From JBGMEA01 sp041447245 (lineage in GTDB: Bacteria; Bacillota; Clostridia; Eubacteriales; Anaerofustaceae), in NCBI GenBank assembly GCA_041447245.1, contig JBGMEA010000009.1:1-24837 (forward strand): a DNA stretch of 24,837 nt. The letters are read 5' to 3'. Of the stretch, positions 7,524-15,390 are shown one piece after another (positions within the stretch are counted from its first letter, which is position 1; every line of letters starts with the position of its first letter). Made by a program: the position numbers and the translations under genes. A model generated the notes under the pieces. That model did not search any database and was not told the DNA's origin. It saw nothing but the letters and a program-made list of their open reading frames with translations.

Positions 7524-8741
7524 TCAATTGAGAAACCGATCTTTTTTTCGCAGTTCAGGAAAAAGTTTCATCCACAAAAGCACGATAATGACGGTACCGC
7601 ACCCTCCGATGATTGCGGCAGGCACGGTGCCAAACCAGGCTGCTGTTACACCGGATTCAAATTCACCCAACTGATTCGAAGTTCCGATAAATATCTGATT
7701 GACCGAACTGACTCTTCCTCTCATTTCATCCGGAGTCTGCAGTTGAACCAACGTGGAACGGATCACGACGCTGATCACATCACATCCGCCCAAGATAAAC
7801 AATGCAATGGCGGACAGCGCAAATGATTTTGATAAGGCAAAGACGATTGTTGCCGCACCAAAGAATATCACCGCGGTGAACATTCTGATCCCGACTTTGC
7901 GTTCAATCGGCTTTTTCGCAAGCACGAATGAAACAAGCAAGGCTCCTACAGCAGGAGCTGCACGTAACATACCCAAGCCTTCCGATCCGACATGCAGAAT
8001 TGTCGATGCATAGATCGGTAGCAGGGCGGTAGCGCCTCCAAACAGCACGGCAAACAGGTCCAGCGAAATCGCGCCCAGTATCACGGGTCTGCTTTTGATA
8101 AATGAAATCCCGGCAAGCATCGTTTTAAGAGTGACCGGTTCTCGATGGATTTGTCGTTCACCGACTTTGAGGATCATCATTGCACCGAGAGCAACCACCA
8201 TCACACATCCGGCGGTCGCATACACGACATGCGCTCCCCAGACATACAGAATACCGCCCATTGCAGGTCCCAAGATCGTTGCCACCTGAAAACCGGAAGC
8301 ATTCCACGCTGCCGCTTTCGGGAAAATTTCCGTCGGAACGATGTTGGGAAGCAAAGACTGCATGGACGGACCGCCCATCGAATTGGCAGCCCCCGCCAAA
8401 AATGCTGCAAACAGCAGCATATGAGGTGTCACCGTTCCCTGATCGCTGGAATACGCCAGCAGAAAAAAATTGCAGATCTGAATCGCATAAGCAATTCCAA
8501 TGATCATTTTTCTGTTGTAGCGATCCGCCGCATACCCCGCGAACAAAGTCAGCAGAATCAGCGGAATGAACTGCATCAGTCCGACAAGACCGAGATAGAA
8601 AGCAGACTGAGTGAGTTCGTATATCTGCCAGCCGATTGCGATGGCTATCAATTGATTCGCGGAAGCCATCGATATTCTCGCAATCAGAAAACATATCAGC
8701 GAAGGTCTGTATTGCTTATTCTGCGGTGTACTATCACTCAT
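7524..8741 (-). CDS. MFS transporter, EntS/DHA3-like exporter family
   Basis: A membrane protein of 405 residues (412 from the upstream ATG at 8762) with about 12 predicted helices. The motif A variant GYAADRYNRKM follows the second helix (about residues 69-79). The C-terminal half has the GRVSSVNQIFIG segment common in EntS/MacB-type efflux MFS proteins. The ATG at 8741 was chosen because AAAGGA stands before it, while the ATG at 8762 has no visible ribosome-binding site. The gene lies 99 bases after speE on the same strand with no terminator or strong promoter between, so it probably belongs to the polyamine operon. A polyamine or drug efflux role is inference. Confidence 0.88.
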   Translation of the reverse strand: MSDSTPQNKQYRPSLICFLIARISMASANQLIAIAIGWQIYELTQSAFYLGLVGLMQFIPLILLTLFAGYAADRYNRKMIIGIAYAIQICNFFLLAYSSDQGTVTPHMLLFAAFLAGAANSMGGPSMQSLLPNIVPTEIFPKAAAWNASGFQVATILGPAMGGILYVWGAHVVYATAGCVMVVALGAMMILKVGERQIHREPVTLKTMLAGISFIKSRPVILGAISLDLFAVLFGGATALLPIYASTILHVGSEGLGMLRAAPAVGALLVSFVLAKKPIERKVGIRMFTAVIFFGAATIVFALSKSFALSAIALFILGGCDVISVVIRSTLVQLQTPDEMRGRVSSVNQIFIGTSNQLGEFESGVTAAWFGTVPAAIIGGCGTVIIVLLWMKLFPELRKKDRFLN

Positions 8742-8840
8742 TTTTCTTCTTGTCCTTTTCATCAGAAATGCCGTGCCCCGATTGCCCGAAGCACAGCAAT
8801 TTCATCAATCAATCTTTTTTTCACTCGGAATCCAAACCGA

Positions 8841-9683
8841 TCAGTTCATCATTTCTTTCACAAAATTCGGAAGCGCGAAACATCCTCTGTGCAGATCCGT
8901 ATTGTAGTATCTGGTTTTCAGTCCGAGAGCATTCCATGCATCAAAATCCGCATCGGTTAACGGATCATATTTCTTGGAGGAAAAACCAAACAACCAATGC
9001 CCCGATGGATAGGTAGGAATATGCGCCTGATAAATTCTGCAAATCGGGAAAATAGAATGCACCATCCGATATGCCCGCTGCATCGCTTTTGCATCGTTCT
9101 CATAAAATGGGCTTTCCATCTGATTGACCAGAATCCCCGTTTCATTCAGTGCGTTAAGGCAATTTCCGTAAAATTCTTTTGTGAAAAGCACTTCTCCGGG
9201 GCCGAACGGATCGGTGGAATCGACAATAATCAAATCATATTCGTTCGTTTTGCTTCGGATGAATTTCAGTCCGTCCTCCACAAAAAGATGTACTCTCGGA
9301 TCATCGATACAGCATGCAGTCTGCGGCAGAAATTCTTTACAGGACGTAATGACATACTCGTCAATTTCCACCATATCAATCGACTGTACGTTTTTGTATC
9401 GGCATAGTTCGCGGATGGTTCCGCCGTCCCCTGCTCCGATTACCAGCACGTTTTTGATTCGGGGATTTGTCGCCATCGCAACGTGCACAATCATATCATG
9501 GTAAACAAATTCATCTTTTTCCGTCAGCATCATGTACCCGTCCAACGTAAGGAACCGTCCGAATTCGCCCGATTCAAAGATATCGATTCTTTGATATTTA
9601 CTCTGATGGGTGTACAGTTGTCGATCCACTTTAATCGAAAATCGCACGTTTGGAGTATGCTCTTCCGTAAACCATAATTCCAT
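8841..9683 (-). CDS. speE: Spermidine synthase (polyamine aminopropyltransferase)
   Basis: Transfers the aminopropyl group of decarboxylated SAM to putrescine (or a related amine), giving spermidine and methylthioadenosine. The 280 residues match the bacterial family. Visible are YHDM (61-64), the nucleotide-binding VIGAGDGGT (81-89), the acidic end of the next strand (VEID), and VDSTDPFGPGEVLF (154-167) with the catalytic Asp155. The start ATG overlaps the stop of the decarboxylase gene by one base (TAATG), so translation is coupled. With speD and the decarboxylase upstream it forms a compact polyamine pathway. Confidence 0.96.
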   Translation of the reverse strand: MELWFTEEHTPNVRFSIKVDRQLYTHQSKYQRIDIFESGEFGRFLTLDGYMMLTEKDEFVYHDMIVHVAMATNPRIKNVLVIGAGDGGTIRELCRYKNVQSIDMVEIDEYVITSCKEFLPQTACCIDDPRVHLFVEDGLKFIRSKTNEYDLIIVDSTDPFGPGEVLFTKEFYGNCLNALNETGILVNQMESPFYENDAKAMQRAYRMVHSIFPICRIYQAHIPTYPSGHWLFGFSSKKYDPLTDADFDAWNALGLKTRYYNTDLHRGCFALPNFVKEMMN

Positions 9684-11143
9684 TACGATACCACCACCTT
9701 AATCTTATTTACGGAAATATCCTCGGTTCCTGTCAGCTTGCATCCCTTTTCCTTCGCATATAGGATGTAATCGATGATTTCATTTGTAATCCGTTCCCCC
9801 GGAGCAAGAACCGGTATCCCCGGAGGATAGGACATCACATATTCCCCGCAGAGCATTCCGCTGCTTTGCGTCAGAGGTATCATTTTCTTTTCGGAATAAA
9901 ACGCTTCCTGGGGCGTCATTTCCACATGAGGCGTAATATATTCATGATCAAACATATCTTTTGGGTCTTTCTGATATCTTCGTTTGGTCTCGGACAACGC
10001 AGCGATTAAACGTTCAATCATCTGTTCCGTATCACCGACTGATATGATCGCCAGAATATTCCCGATATCTCCGAACTCCACCTGAATTCCGTAATCGTCC
10101 CGCAAAATATCATACACTTCGATTCCGGCAAGCCCGATTTCTCTGGTATGAATCGAAAGTTTCGTCGTATCGAAATCAAAAACGGAAGCTCCGTCGCACA
10201 GTTCTTTGGAGAATGCGTAATATCCGCCGATTCGGTTGATCTCGCTTCGGGCGTATTCTGCGAACATGCGTACTTTTGCAAATATTTCTTTCCCGTTCAT
10301 TGCCAGATTTCTTCTGGAAATGTCCAACGATGACATCAAAAGATAAGACGCGCTCGTGGTCTGAGTCAAACACAATATCTGTCTGACGTAATCCGCGTTC
10401 ACATCATCACCGACCAGAAGCAAAGAGCTTTGAGTCAGAGATCCTCCCGTTTTGTGCATACTGAGCGCCGACATGTCCGCGCCCGCGCTCATCGCGGCAA
10501 TCGGCATCTGTTCTCCGAAATAAAAATGTGTCCCGTGTGCTTCATCCACGAGCACCTTCATATTATGAGCATGCGCAATGCCGCACAACTCCGACAGATC
10601 GGAACAAATTCCGTAATAAGTGGGGTTATTTATAAACACTGCTTTCGCATCGGGATGTGCCGCAATTGCCTGTCTCAGATCCTCTGCGGATACTCCGAGC
10701 GGAATACCCAACCGATGATTCACGGAAGGATTCACATAGACGGGCACCGCGCCACACAGAATCAACGCATTGATTGCACTGATATGAATGTTGCGCGGGA
10801 TGATTATTTTATCGCCCTTCTTGCAAACGGAAAGAATCATCCCCTGTACGGCTGCTGTTGTTCCGTTCACGATGAAAAAGGACTGTTTCGCGCAAAAAGC
10901 GTCTGCAGCGAGTGCCTCCGCTTCCTTGATCACCGATTCGGGATGTGTCAGATTGTCAAGCGGCTTCATTGAATTCACATCCACCGACATACACTGCTTG
11001 CCCAAAAAATCTGTCAGATCGGGGTTTCCTCTTCCCTGCTTATGTCCCGGGACATCAAAAGAAACGATCCGGTTGGATCGGTATTCCTTCAGAGCTTCCA
11101 TCAGTGGGGCTTTATCCTGCTGCAATCGATACATTTCGATCAC
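9683..11143 (-). CDS. Orn/Lys/Arg decarboxylase (SpeA-like, PLP fold type I)
   Basis: A PLP-dependent basic amino acid decarboxylase of 486 residues, the short Gram-positive (Bacillus SpeA-type) form. Visible are the N-terminal PGHKQG (32-37), NGTT (93-96), DEAHG (200-204), the PLP lysine K231 in SMHKTGGSLTQ, and the C-terminal YPPGIPVLAPGE. The family includes arginine, ornithine and lysine decarboxylases that cannot be told apart by eye. The neighbouring speD and speE argue for a product feeding spermidine synthesis: putrescine from ornithine, or agmatine from arginine. No agmatinase lies nearby. It starts 4 bases after speD ends and overlaps speE by one base. Confidence 0.93.
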   Translation of the reverse strand: MIEMYRLQQDKAPLMEALKEYRSNRIVSFDVPGHKQGRGNPDLTDFLGKQCMSVDVNSMKPLDNLTHPESVIKEAEALAADAFCAKQSFFIVNGTTAAVQGMILSVCKKGDKIIIPRNIHISAINALILCGAVPVYVNPSVNHRLGIPLGVSAEDLRQAIAAHPDAKAVFINNPTYYGICSDLSELCGIAHAHNMKVLVDEAHGTHFYFGEQMPIAAMSAGADMSALSMHKTGGSLTQSSLLLVGDDVNADYVRQILCLTQTTSASYLLMSSLDISRRNLAMNGKEIFAKVRMFAEYARSEINRIGGYYAFSKELCDGASVFDFDTTKLSIHTREIGLAGIEVYDILRDDYGIQVEFGDIGNILAIISVGDTEQMIERLIAALSETKRRYQKDPKDMFDHEYITPHVEMTPQEAFYSEKKMIPLTQSSGMLCGEYVMSYPPGIPVLAPGERITNEIIDYILYAKEKGCKLTGTEDISVNKIKVVVS

Positions 11144-11147
11144 CGCC

Positions 11148-11948
11148 TTAATAGATGTTCATACCGCTGAAGATTTCGATCATCTCTCTTCTCAGATTCG
11201 CGGTAATGCTCAGTCTTTGTTTCGGCGGAAGTTCATAGGCATCTACATTGAACAGATAGTTTTGAAGTTCCAATTCTTTAATCAGCATTTTGGTATGAAA
11301 AATATTCGATTGATACACGTTCACATCAATCGCATCGTATTTCTTTAATGTAGCGTCGTCGATATAATCCTGTATCGACGTGATTTCATGATCCATAAAC
11401 AGCTTTTTGCCGTCTACATCACGCGTGAATCCGCGCACGCGGTAGTCGATGGTGATGATATCCGAATCGAAACTTCCGATCAGATAATCCAATGTGTTCA
11501 GCGGAGAAACTTCCCCACACGTGGAAACATCAATATCCACACGGAATGTCGCGATAGAATTATCCGGATGATATTCCGGGTAAGTGTGCACCGTGACATG
11601 GCTCTTGTCCAAATGCGCAACCACCGTTTCTTTCCTATCCCTGCAGTTGCATGACAAATCCAATGAATCGGGGTCAATCACTTTTTCCGATATCAAAAGC
11701 GTTACCGACGCGCCCTGCGGATCATAATCCTGCTTGGAAATGTTCAGCACATGCGCTCCGATCATGCTCGTCACTTCACACAATATATTTGTCAATCGCT
11801 CTGAATTGTACTGCTCATCGATATAAGCGATATAATCCTTCTGCTCTCTTTCACTTTTAGCATAGCAAACATCGTAGATGTTAAAGCTCAGCGTTTTTGT
11901 GAGGTTGTTAAAGCCATATAATGTCAGCTTTTTGTCCAACCCTAACAT
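11148..11948 (-). CDS. speD: S-adenosylmethionine decarboxylase proenzyme (E. coli-type)
   Basis: Makes decarboxylated SAM, the aminopropyl donor for SpeE. The sequence LDKSHVTVHTYPE matches the self-cleavage site of the SpeD proenzyme. Cleavage before Ser116 (counting from the ATG) would convert it to the pyruvoyl cofactor. C144 in STCGEVSPL matches the catalytic Cys of the E. coli enzyme. At about 266 residues it is the long Gram-negative-type SpeD, not the ~120-residue Bacillus SpeH/Thermotoga type, which is notable beside a Gram-positive-type decarboxylase. A GTG directly before the ATG (11951) is an alternative start; AAGGAAAGG lies upstream. It is the first gene of the polyamine operon. 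Confidence 0.95.
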   Translation of the reverse strand: MLGLDKKLTLYGFNNLTKTLSFNIYDVCYAKSEREQKDYIAYIDEQYNSERLTNILCEVTSMIGAHVLNISKQDYDPQGASVTLLISEKVIDPDSLDLSCNCRDRKETVVAHLDKSHVTVHTYPEYHPDNSIATFRVDIDVSTCGEVSPLNTLDYLIGSFDSDIITIDYRVRGFTRDVDGKKLFMDHEITSIQDYIDDATLKKYDAIDVNVYQSNIFHTKMLIKELELQNYLFNVDAYELPPKQRLSITANLRREMIEIFSGMNIY

Positions 11949-11990
11949 CACCCGCCTTTCCTTATTTTTTCCAGTATTGAAAACAATCTA

Positions 11991-12018
11991 ATTATATCGA
12001 AAAAAGCTGAAAAAGCAA
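11991..12018 (-). promoter_or_regulatory. Probable promoter of the polyamine operon
   Basis: On the minus strand, a perfect TATAAT (11996-11991) stands 16 bases after TTGCTT (12018-12013). It is 43 bases before the speD ATG, in the gap between the methyltransferase stop and speD. Confidence 0.6.
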
Positions 12019-12034
12019 TCGATTTTTATCGGAA

Positions 12035-12688
12035 TCACAATATATTTTTATACTCCTTTTTTGATTCTCCGATCAAACAAAATCCATTTGACCAATGACC
12101 GTTCATCGTCCGATAGGTCAACGTCTCATAGAACAACGGAGTAAACTCCGAAAACAGATTCTTTATATAAGATTCCTCATGATGACGCAATATCGCCCCT
12201 TCTTCCAACCGAAAGCTTCCGTACACGCCCAGCTCTTTCTCAAAACAACGGTATCGGGCAAGATTTCGTTCGTCTTCATTCAACAGAAAGTCGTTGACAT
12301 AGATGATTCCGCGGGGTTTTAACACGCGATTGATTTCGGACAGCAAGTATTGCTGATCGTCGTCCTTTAAAATGCAGGTCAGCACTGCTGCAAGAATCAC
12401 TGCATCGAAGCGATCCGATTCAAACGGCAACTCTCTGTCGGATTGCAACCGAAACAACAATTCGGGGGACTGCAATCTCCCGCGTTCCAACAGCTTTTCG
12501 GAAAAATCGGTTCCGATCAAATTCCGATAACCATCTTCGGCAAGCATATTCATGATCCTGCCGTATCCGCATCCGACATCAAGCACGGCATCGTATTTTG
12601 CAACATAATCAGAAAACCGTTCCATTTGAAACGGTGTGGTAAACTCCTTGCTGTCCGCTGTTGTGTCCCAATATTCCCGTTGATTCAT
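12035..12688 (-). CDS. Class I SAM-dependent methyltransferase
   Basis: A 217-residue Rossmann-fold methyltransferase. Motif I is VLDVGCGYGR (35-44), followed by GTDFS (59-63) with the acidic residue that binds the SAM ribose, then a DAVILAAVLTCI strand and RVLKPRGIIYVND, the post-motif III region typical of Methyltransf_11/25 families. The acceptor cannot be inferred. The gene starts 24 bases after a TetR-type regulator and is probably its operon partner. The nearest AAAAGGA is 12 bases from the ATG, a long spacing that suggests weak translation. Confidence 0.85.
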   Translation of the reverse strand: MNQREYWDTTADSKEFTTPFQMERFSDYVAKYDAVLDVGCGYGRIMNMLAEDGYRNLIGTDFSEKLLERGRLQSPELLFRLQSDRELPFESDRFDAVILAAVLTCILKDDDQQYLLSEINRVLKPRGIIYVNDFLLNEDERNLARYRCFEKELGVYGSFRLEEGAILRHHEESYIKNLFSEFTPLFYETLTYRTMNGHWSNGFCLIGESKKEYKNIL

Positions 12689-12712
12689 ATTTACTATATA
12701 TCCTTTTCTGTT

Positions 12713-13402
12713 TTACGCATTGAGCACAGGATTTATCCCTTCGTCGATAAATCTCTGATATATCCCCTTAGACGAACCGATCATCGGAAAACAGTATTTT
12801 TTTATAAATCGATCAATTTCATCTTTCGATATCGTTTTGCCGTATCCTGCTACGACATTCATTTCAAGCAATTTTTCGACTGCTCCACTGACCGATAAAT
12901 CTCCCTGAGAACAGAGGCGGGACAAAGTTGCATCAATGCTGTTGAGCAAAATAAAATCAATCCTCAGCTCTTCCTCCGAGCGGTTATACTGCAAATGGAA
13001 GATGTCAGTGAATACAGGATTCGCATACTTTGCAGTCACTCGATAAAAAGCTTCACTTTCGTCATTGCTGAATTCACGATAAAATCGCCCGAATAATTCA
13101 TCCGTTTTCAGATAATAAAAATGTGTTGTCCAGTAAAACAGAAAGCGTGACAGACTGTCATTCTCCGAGATATCATTTTGTTCTATAAATAACATCGTTT
13201 GTCCGACAAGCCATCTCAGGTAATGATCGATTATCTGCGCGCCCAATTCTGCTTTGTTTTCATAATAATATAAAAAAGACACATGTGCAAACCCACTTTC
13301 CTGCGCTATCATGCGTATGGTGGTTTTCTTGTATCCGTGCTGGTAAAATAATTTTGCCGCCGTCAAAAACAGAAGTTGTTTTGTCTCATTCTTTTTTCCC
13401 AT
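12713..13402 (-). CDS. TetR/AcrR family transcriptional regulator
   Basis: A 229-residue one-component regulator. The N-terminal helix-turn-helix is clear: TAAKLFYQHGYKKTTIRMIA then SGFAHVSFLYYYENKAEL, with recognition helix near residues 36-46. The rest is a ligand-binding/dimerisation domain without close features I recognise. It is divergent from the URO-D-like gene, and a perfect palindrome lies on the start of that transcript, so it probably represses it. The downstream methyltransferase is likely co-transcribed. The ligand is unknown; a methylated or aromatic compound would fit the neighbours, but this is speculation. Confidence 0.9.
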   Translation of the reverse strand: MGKKNETKQLLFLTAAKLFYQHGYKKTTIRMIAQESGFAHVSFLYYYENKAELGAQIIDHYLRWLVGQTMLFIEQNDISENDSLSRFLFYWTTHFYYLKTDELFGRFYREFSNDESEAFYRVTAKYANPVFTDIFHLQYNRSEEELRIDFILLNSIDATLSRLCSQGDLSVSGAVEKLLEMNVVAGYGKTISKDEIDRFIKKYCFPMIGSSKGIYQRFIDEGINPVLNA

Positions 13403-13423
13403 ATTATCACCTTGCTGTATGAA

Positions 13424-13452
13424 ATTATATCATTTTGAGAAAGCGTGATCAA
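13424..13452 (-). promoter_or_regulatory. Promoter of the TetR-methyltransferase unit
   Basis: On the minus strand, TTGATC (13452-13447) and TATAAT (13429-13424) are 17 bases apart. The -10 is 22 bases before the tetR-type ATG, so the 5' leader is very short. Confidence 0.75.
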
Positions 13453-13506
13453 ATGGATTCTTGCTGAATCAAGATTACTCTATTTGTTTTTTAATATTGT
13501 TTCCAG

Positions 13507-13536
13507 TTGACAATTTTGTATATTTCATGATATCAT
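13507..13536 (+). promoter_or_regulatory. Promoter of the URO-D-like gene
   Basis: TTGACA (13507-13512) and TATCAT (13531-13536) are separated by 18 bases. The predicted transcription start near 13543 falls inside the palindrome at 13541-13562, a layout typical of direct repression. Confidence 0.72.
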
Positions 13537-13540
13537 TTTT

Positions 13541-13562
13541 CCATGGTAGAAGTTTACCATGG
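13541..13562. promoter_or_regulatory. Perfect palindrome, candidate TetR operator
   Basis: CCATGGTA (13541-13548), a 6-base spacer and TACCATGG (13555-13562) form a 22-base inverted repeat. It lies directly after the -10 of the URO-D-like gene and before its ribosome-binding site. A TetR-family gene is transcribed divergently about 140 bases away. TetR proteins usually bind palindromes of this size over a promoter, so regulator and site are probably a pair. The pairing is inference. Confidence 0.65.
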
Positions 13563-13588
13563 TAGATTATACAAGGGAGGTATCCAAT

Positions 13589-14749
13589 TTGGACAGTTAC
13601 AATGAACGGCTTGACAGAGTCTATACGACCCTGTATCACAAAGAACCCGATATCGTACCATTATTTATCGGATTTGGCACCTATGCGATCGGGTATGCTG
13701 ATGCGCGCGTGGAAGAAATGGAAGCTGACTGGAAAAAAGAAGTGGAAATTTATCTTAAACCTCACGAACGACTGTATGCCGATGCGGTATATACCGCGGG
13801 TTTGGTGTTCGACTCTACGTTTGCCCGCTGCATCGGCAGCCCTGCACACTTCATTTCCGAAGACGGGCAAACCGTTCAGCACCATGAGCAAAGCCCAATG
13901 CAGGAAGATGAGTACGATCAGTTGATTGCAGATCCGGAAAAATTTATTTTCAATGTATGTCTGCCGAGAACTGCCAAAAAACTAGCAGGAACAACCGCCG
14001 AAAAAAAAGAATCCATCCTTTCTTTTATGCAGCATCTCGGAGATAAAACAATGGCATGGAATACGATAACCGAAAGGCTGAAAAGCGAATATAACCGCCC
14101 GGTGTTGGCATCCGGAGCCTTTGCATATCCTCCGATGGATATCTTATTTGATTATCTGCGCGGATTTAAAGGGATTGCAACCGATATGAGACGCCAACCG
14201 GAGAAACTGCTTGCGGGCATCGAAGCGTTGGAAGATTTCGCATGGAAATTCATGGGGATCAATGATGATACAAAGTCATTACCGGAATTCCCCCCGTTTG
14301 CAACCATGTTCCATGTCCCGACATTTTTAAGTCCCAAACAATTTGAAACGTTTTTTATGCCAAGCTATGAACGGATGACAAACCGAATCAACGAACTCGG
14401 CGGAAAACTGATTATGTTTTTGGAAGGGAAATGGGATAACAAATACGATTACCTCAGTAATATGTCGAAAAATTTTGCATTCGGTATTGTGGAAGGGGAC
14501 GATATCTTCGAAGCAAAAAAACGCATTGGAGACACCATTTGTCTGATCGGAGGAATGCCTTTGCAGACACTGAAATACGGCACTCCCGAACAATGCAAAG
14601 ACTATGCAAAAAGGGTGGTGGATGAATGTGCGCCGGGAGGAGGATTCCTGTTTGGGACAAGCAGAGAACTTCTCTCCAAAGGAGATCTGAACTACGAAAA
14701 TCTTGTTGAAACGTATGACTTCGTTCATAATTACGGAAAGTATCGATAA
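13589..14749 (+). CDS. Uroporphyrinogen decarboxylase (URO-D) superfamily protein, probable methyltransferase-like
   Basis: A protein of 386 residues from the TTG start. The general URO-D/MtaA fold is suggested by the YPPMDILFDYLRGFKG segment, PTFLSPKQFETFFMPSYERM, the central FLEGKWD and the C-terminal LIGGMPLQTLKYGTPEQ and CAPGGGFLFGTS. The family includes corrinoid methyltransferases that move methyl groups to CoM or tetrahydrofolate. The HxC zinc motif of MtaA-type enzymes is absent (FLEGKWD stands there), so it is neither a true HemE nor a standard MtaA. AAGGGAGG eight bases before TTG (13589) marks that start; the ATG at 13559 lies in the operator and lacks such a site. A 40-codon ORF follows. 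Confidence 0.85.
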   Translation: MDSYNERLDRVYTTLYHKEPDIVPLFIGFGTYAIGYADARVEEMEADWKKEVEIYLKPHERLYADAVYTAGLVFDSTFARCIGSPAHFISEDGQTVQHHEQSPMQEDEYDQLIADPEKFIFNVCLPRTAKKLAGTTAEKKESILSFMQHLGDKTMAWNTITERLKSEYNRPVLASGAFAYPPMDILFDYLRGFKGIATDMRRQPEKLLAGIEALEDFAWKFMGINDDTKSLPEFPPFATMFHVPTFLSPKQFETFFMPSYERMTNRINELGGKLIMFLEGKWDNKYDYLSNMSKNFAFGIVEGDDIFEAKKRIGDTICLIGGMPLQTLKYGTPEQCKDYAKRVVDECAPGGGFLFGTSRELLSKGDLNYENLVETYDFVHNYGKYR

Positions 14750-14761
14750 GGAGTAAATCAT

Positions 14762-14884
14762 ATGAAAGAATTGACTGTTTTGGAGGTTTTGGAAGATATT
14801 AAGGAAAATAATCTAGATTTTCTTCCAGAAGAAGCAAAAGACGGATATCTTGTTGCCCTTAAATTTTTCATGCTTGCAATCTAA
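14762..14884 (+). CDS. Small protein of 40 residues, unknown
   Basis: An ORF from ATG at 14762 to TAA at 14884. It begins MKELTVLEVLEDIKENN and ends with the hydrophobic LVALKFFMLAI; the N-terminal two thirds is acidic and likely helical. A perfect AAGGAG (14748-14753), with an 8-base spacer to the ATG, overlaps the stop of the URO-D-like gene, so it is in the same operon and probably translated. It ends just before a strong terminator. I do not recognise a family. It could be a small partner or regulatory subunit of the URO-D-like protein, but nothing in the sequence proves this. Confidence 0.6.
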   Translation: MKELTVLEVLEDIKENNLDFLPEEAKDGYLVALKFFMLAI

Positions 14885-14911
14885 GATACAATATCCATTC
14901 ATTTGCTGCCA

Positions 14912-14946
14912 CACAAAAAAAGGCAATCTATTTGCCTTTTTTTGTG
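14912..14946. terminator. Bidirectional intrinsic terminator (URO-D operon / atp operon)
   Basis: A perfect 15-base stem (14912-14926 and 14932-14946) with core AGGCAA/TTGCCT and a 5-base loop is flanked by runs of seven A and seven T. It can end the plus-strand operon after the 40-codon ORF and the minus-strand atp operon after atpC. Confidence 0.88.
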
Positions 14947-14985
14947 ATCCAAAATCGTATTCATCATTTGAAGCATCGGCTTCCA

Positions 14986-15387
14986 TTATTTCTTGGCTGC
15001 CAATAAACGCATCAATGCTTTCTTCAACGCAATTTCCGCGCGAAGAATATCAACATCGGAACTTTTGCTTTCCAACCGTTGTTCTGCCCTTCGTTTCGCT
15101 GCCATTGCGCGTGCCACGTCAATGCCCTGATCCAATTCGGCGGTATCGGCAAGAATTGTAACCTGATTGTTCGATACTTCCATAAAGCCGCCGGATGTCG
15201 CGATTTTCTTGTCTTCTCCGTCAATCCTGTATTTGATTACTTCTATTTCAAGACTTGCAATCAAAGGAGCATGATGAGGCAGAATCGCCAAATCGCCTGT
15301 TTCGCTGCGGGCTTGAACCAATTCGGTTTGCGTATTCAATATTTCACCCGTGGGGGCAACTACTTTCAATGAAAATGCACCTGCCAT
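14986..15387 (-). CDS. atpC: ATP synthase F1 epsilon subunit
   Basis: The epsilon subunit joins gamma to the c-ring in the central stalk and restrains ATP hydrolysis. The 133 residues are the usual length. The beta-sandwich N-terminal domain shows LKVVAPTGEIL, GDLAILPHHAPLIASL and ATSGGFMEVSNNQVTILADTAE; the C-terminal helical hairpin (about 90-133) has AKRRAEQRL and ALKKALMRLLAAKK. It is the last gene of the operon, starting 3 bases after atpD, and is followed by the shared terminator. Confidence 0.97.
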   Translation of the reverse strand: MAGAFSLKVVAPTGEILNTQTELVQARSETGDLAILPHHAPLIASLEIEVIKYRIDGEDKKIATSGGFMEVSNNQVTILADTAELDQGIDVARAMAAKRRAEQRLESKSSDVDILRAEIALKKALMRLLAAKK

Positions 15388-15390
15388 AAG

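Noticed and set aside
8741..8840. Possible terminator or promoter between speE and the MFS gene
   Set aside because: Only a 4-base stem (TCGG/CCGA) and no consensus promoter elements were found.
8145..8960. Plus-strand ORF of 271 codons over the MFS and speE genes
   Set aside because: It lies antisense to two clear genes and is rich in His, Arg, Ser and Cys, typical of a shadow frame.
13559..13588. ATG at 13559 as start of the URO-D-like protein
   Set aside because: It lies inside the palindrome, has no ribosome-binding site, and the strong AAGGGAGG sits downstream of it, eight bases before the TTG at 13589.
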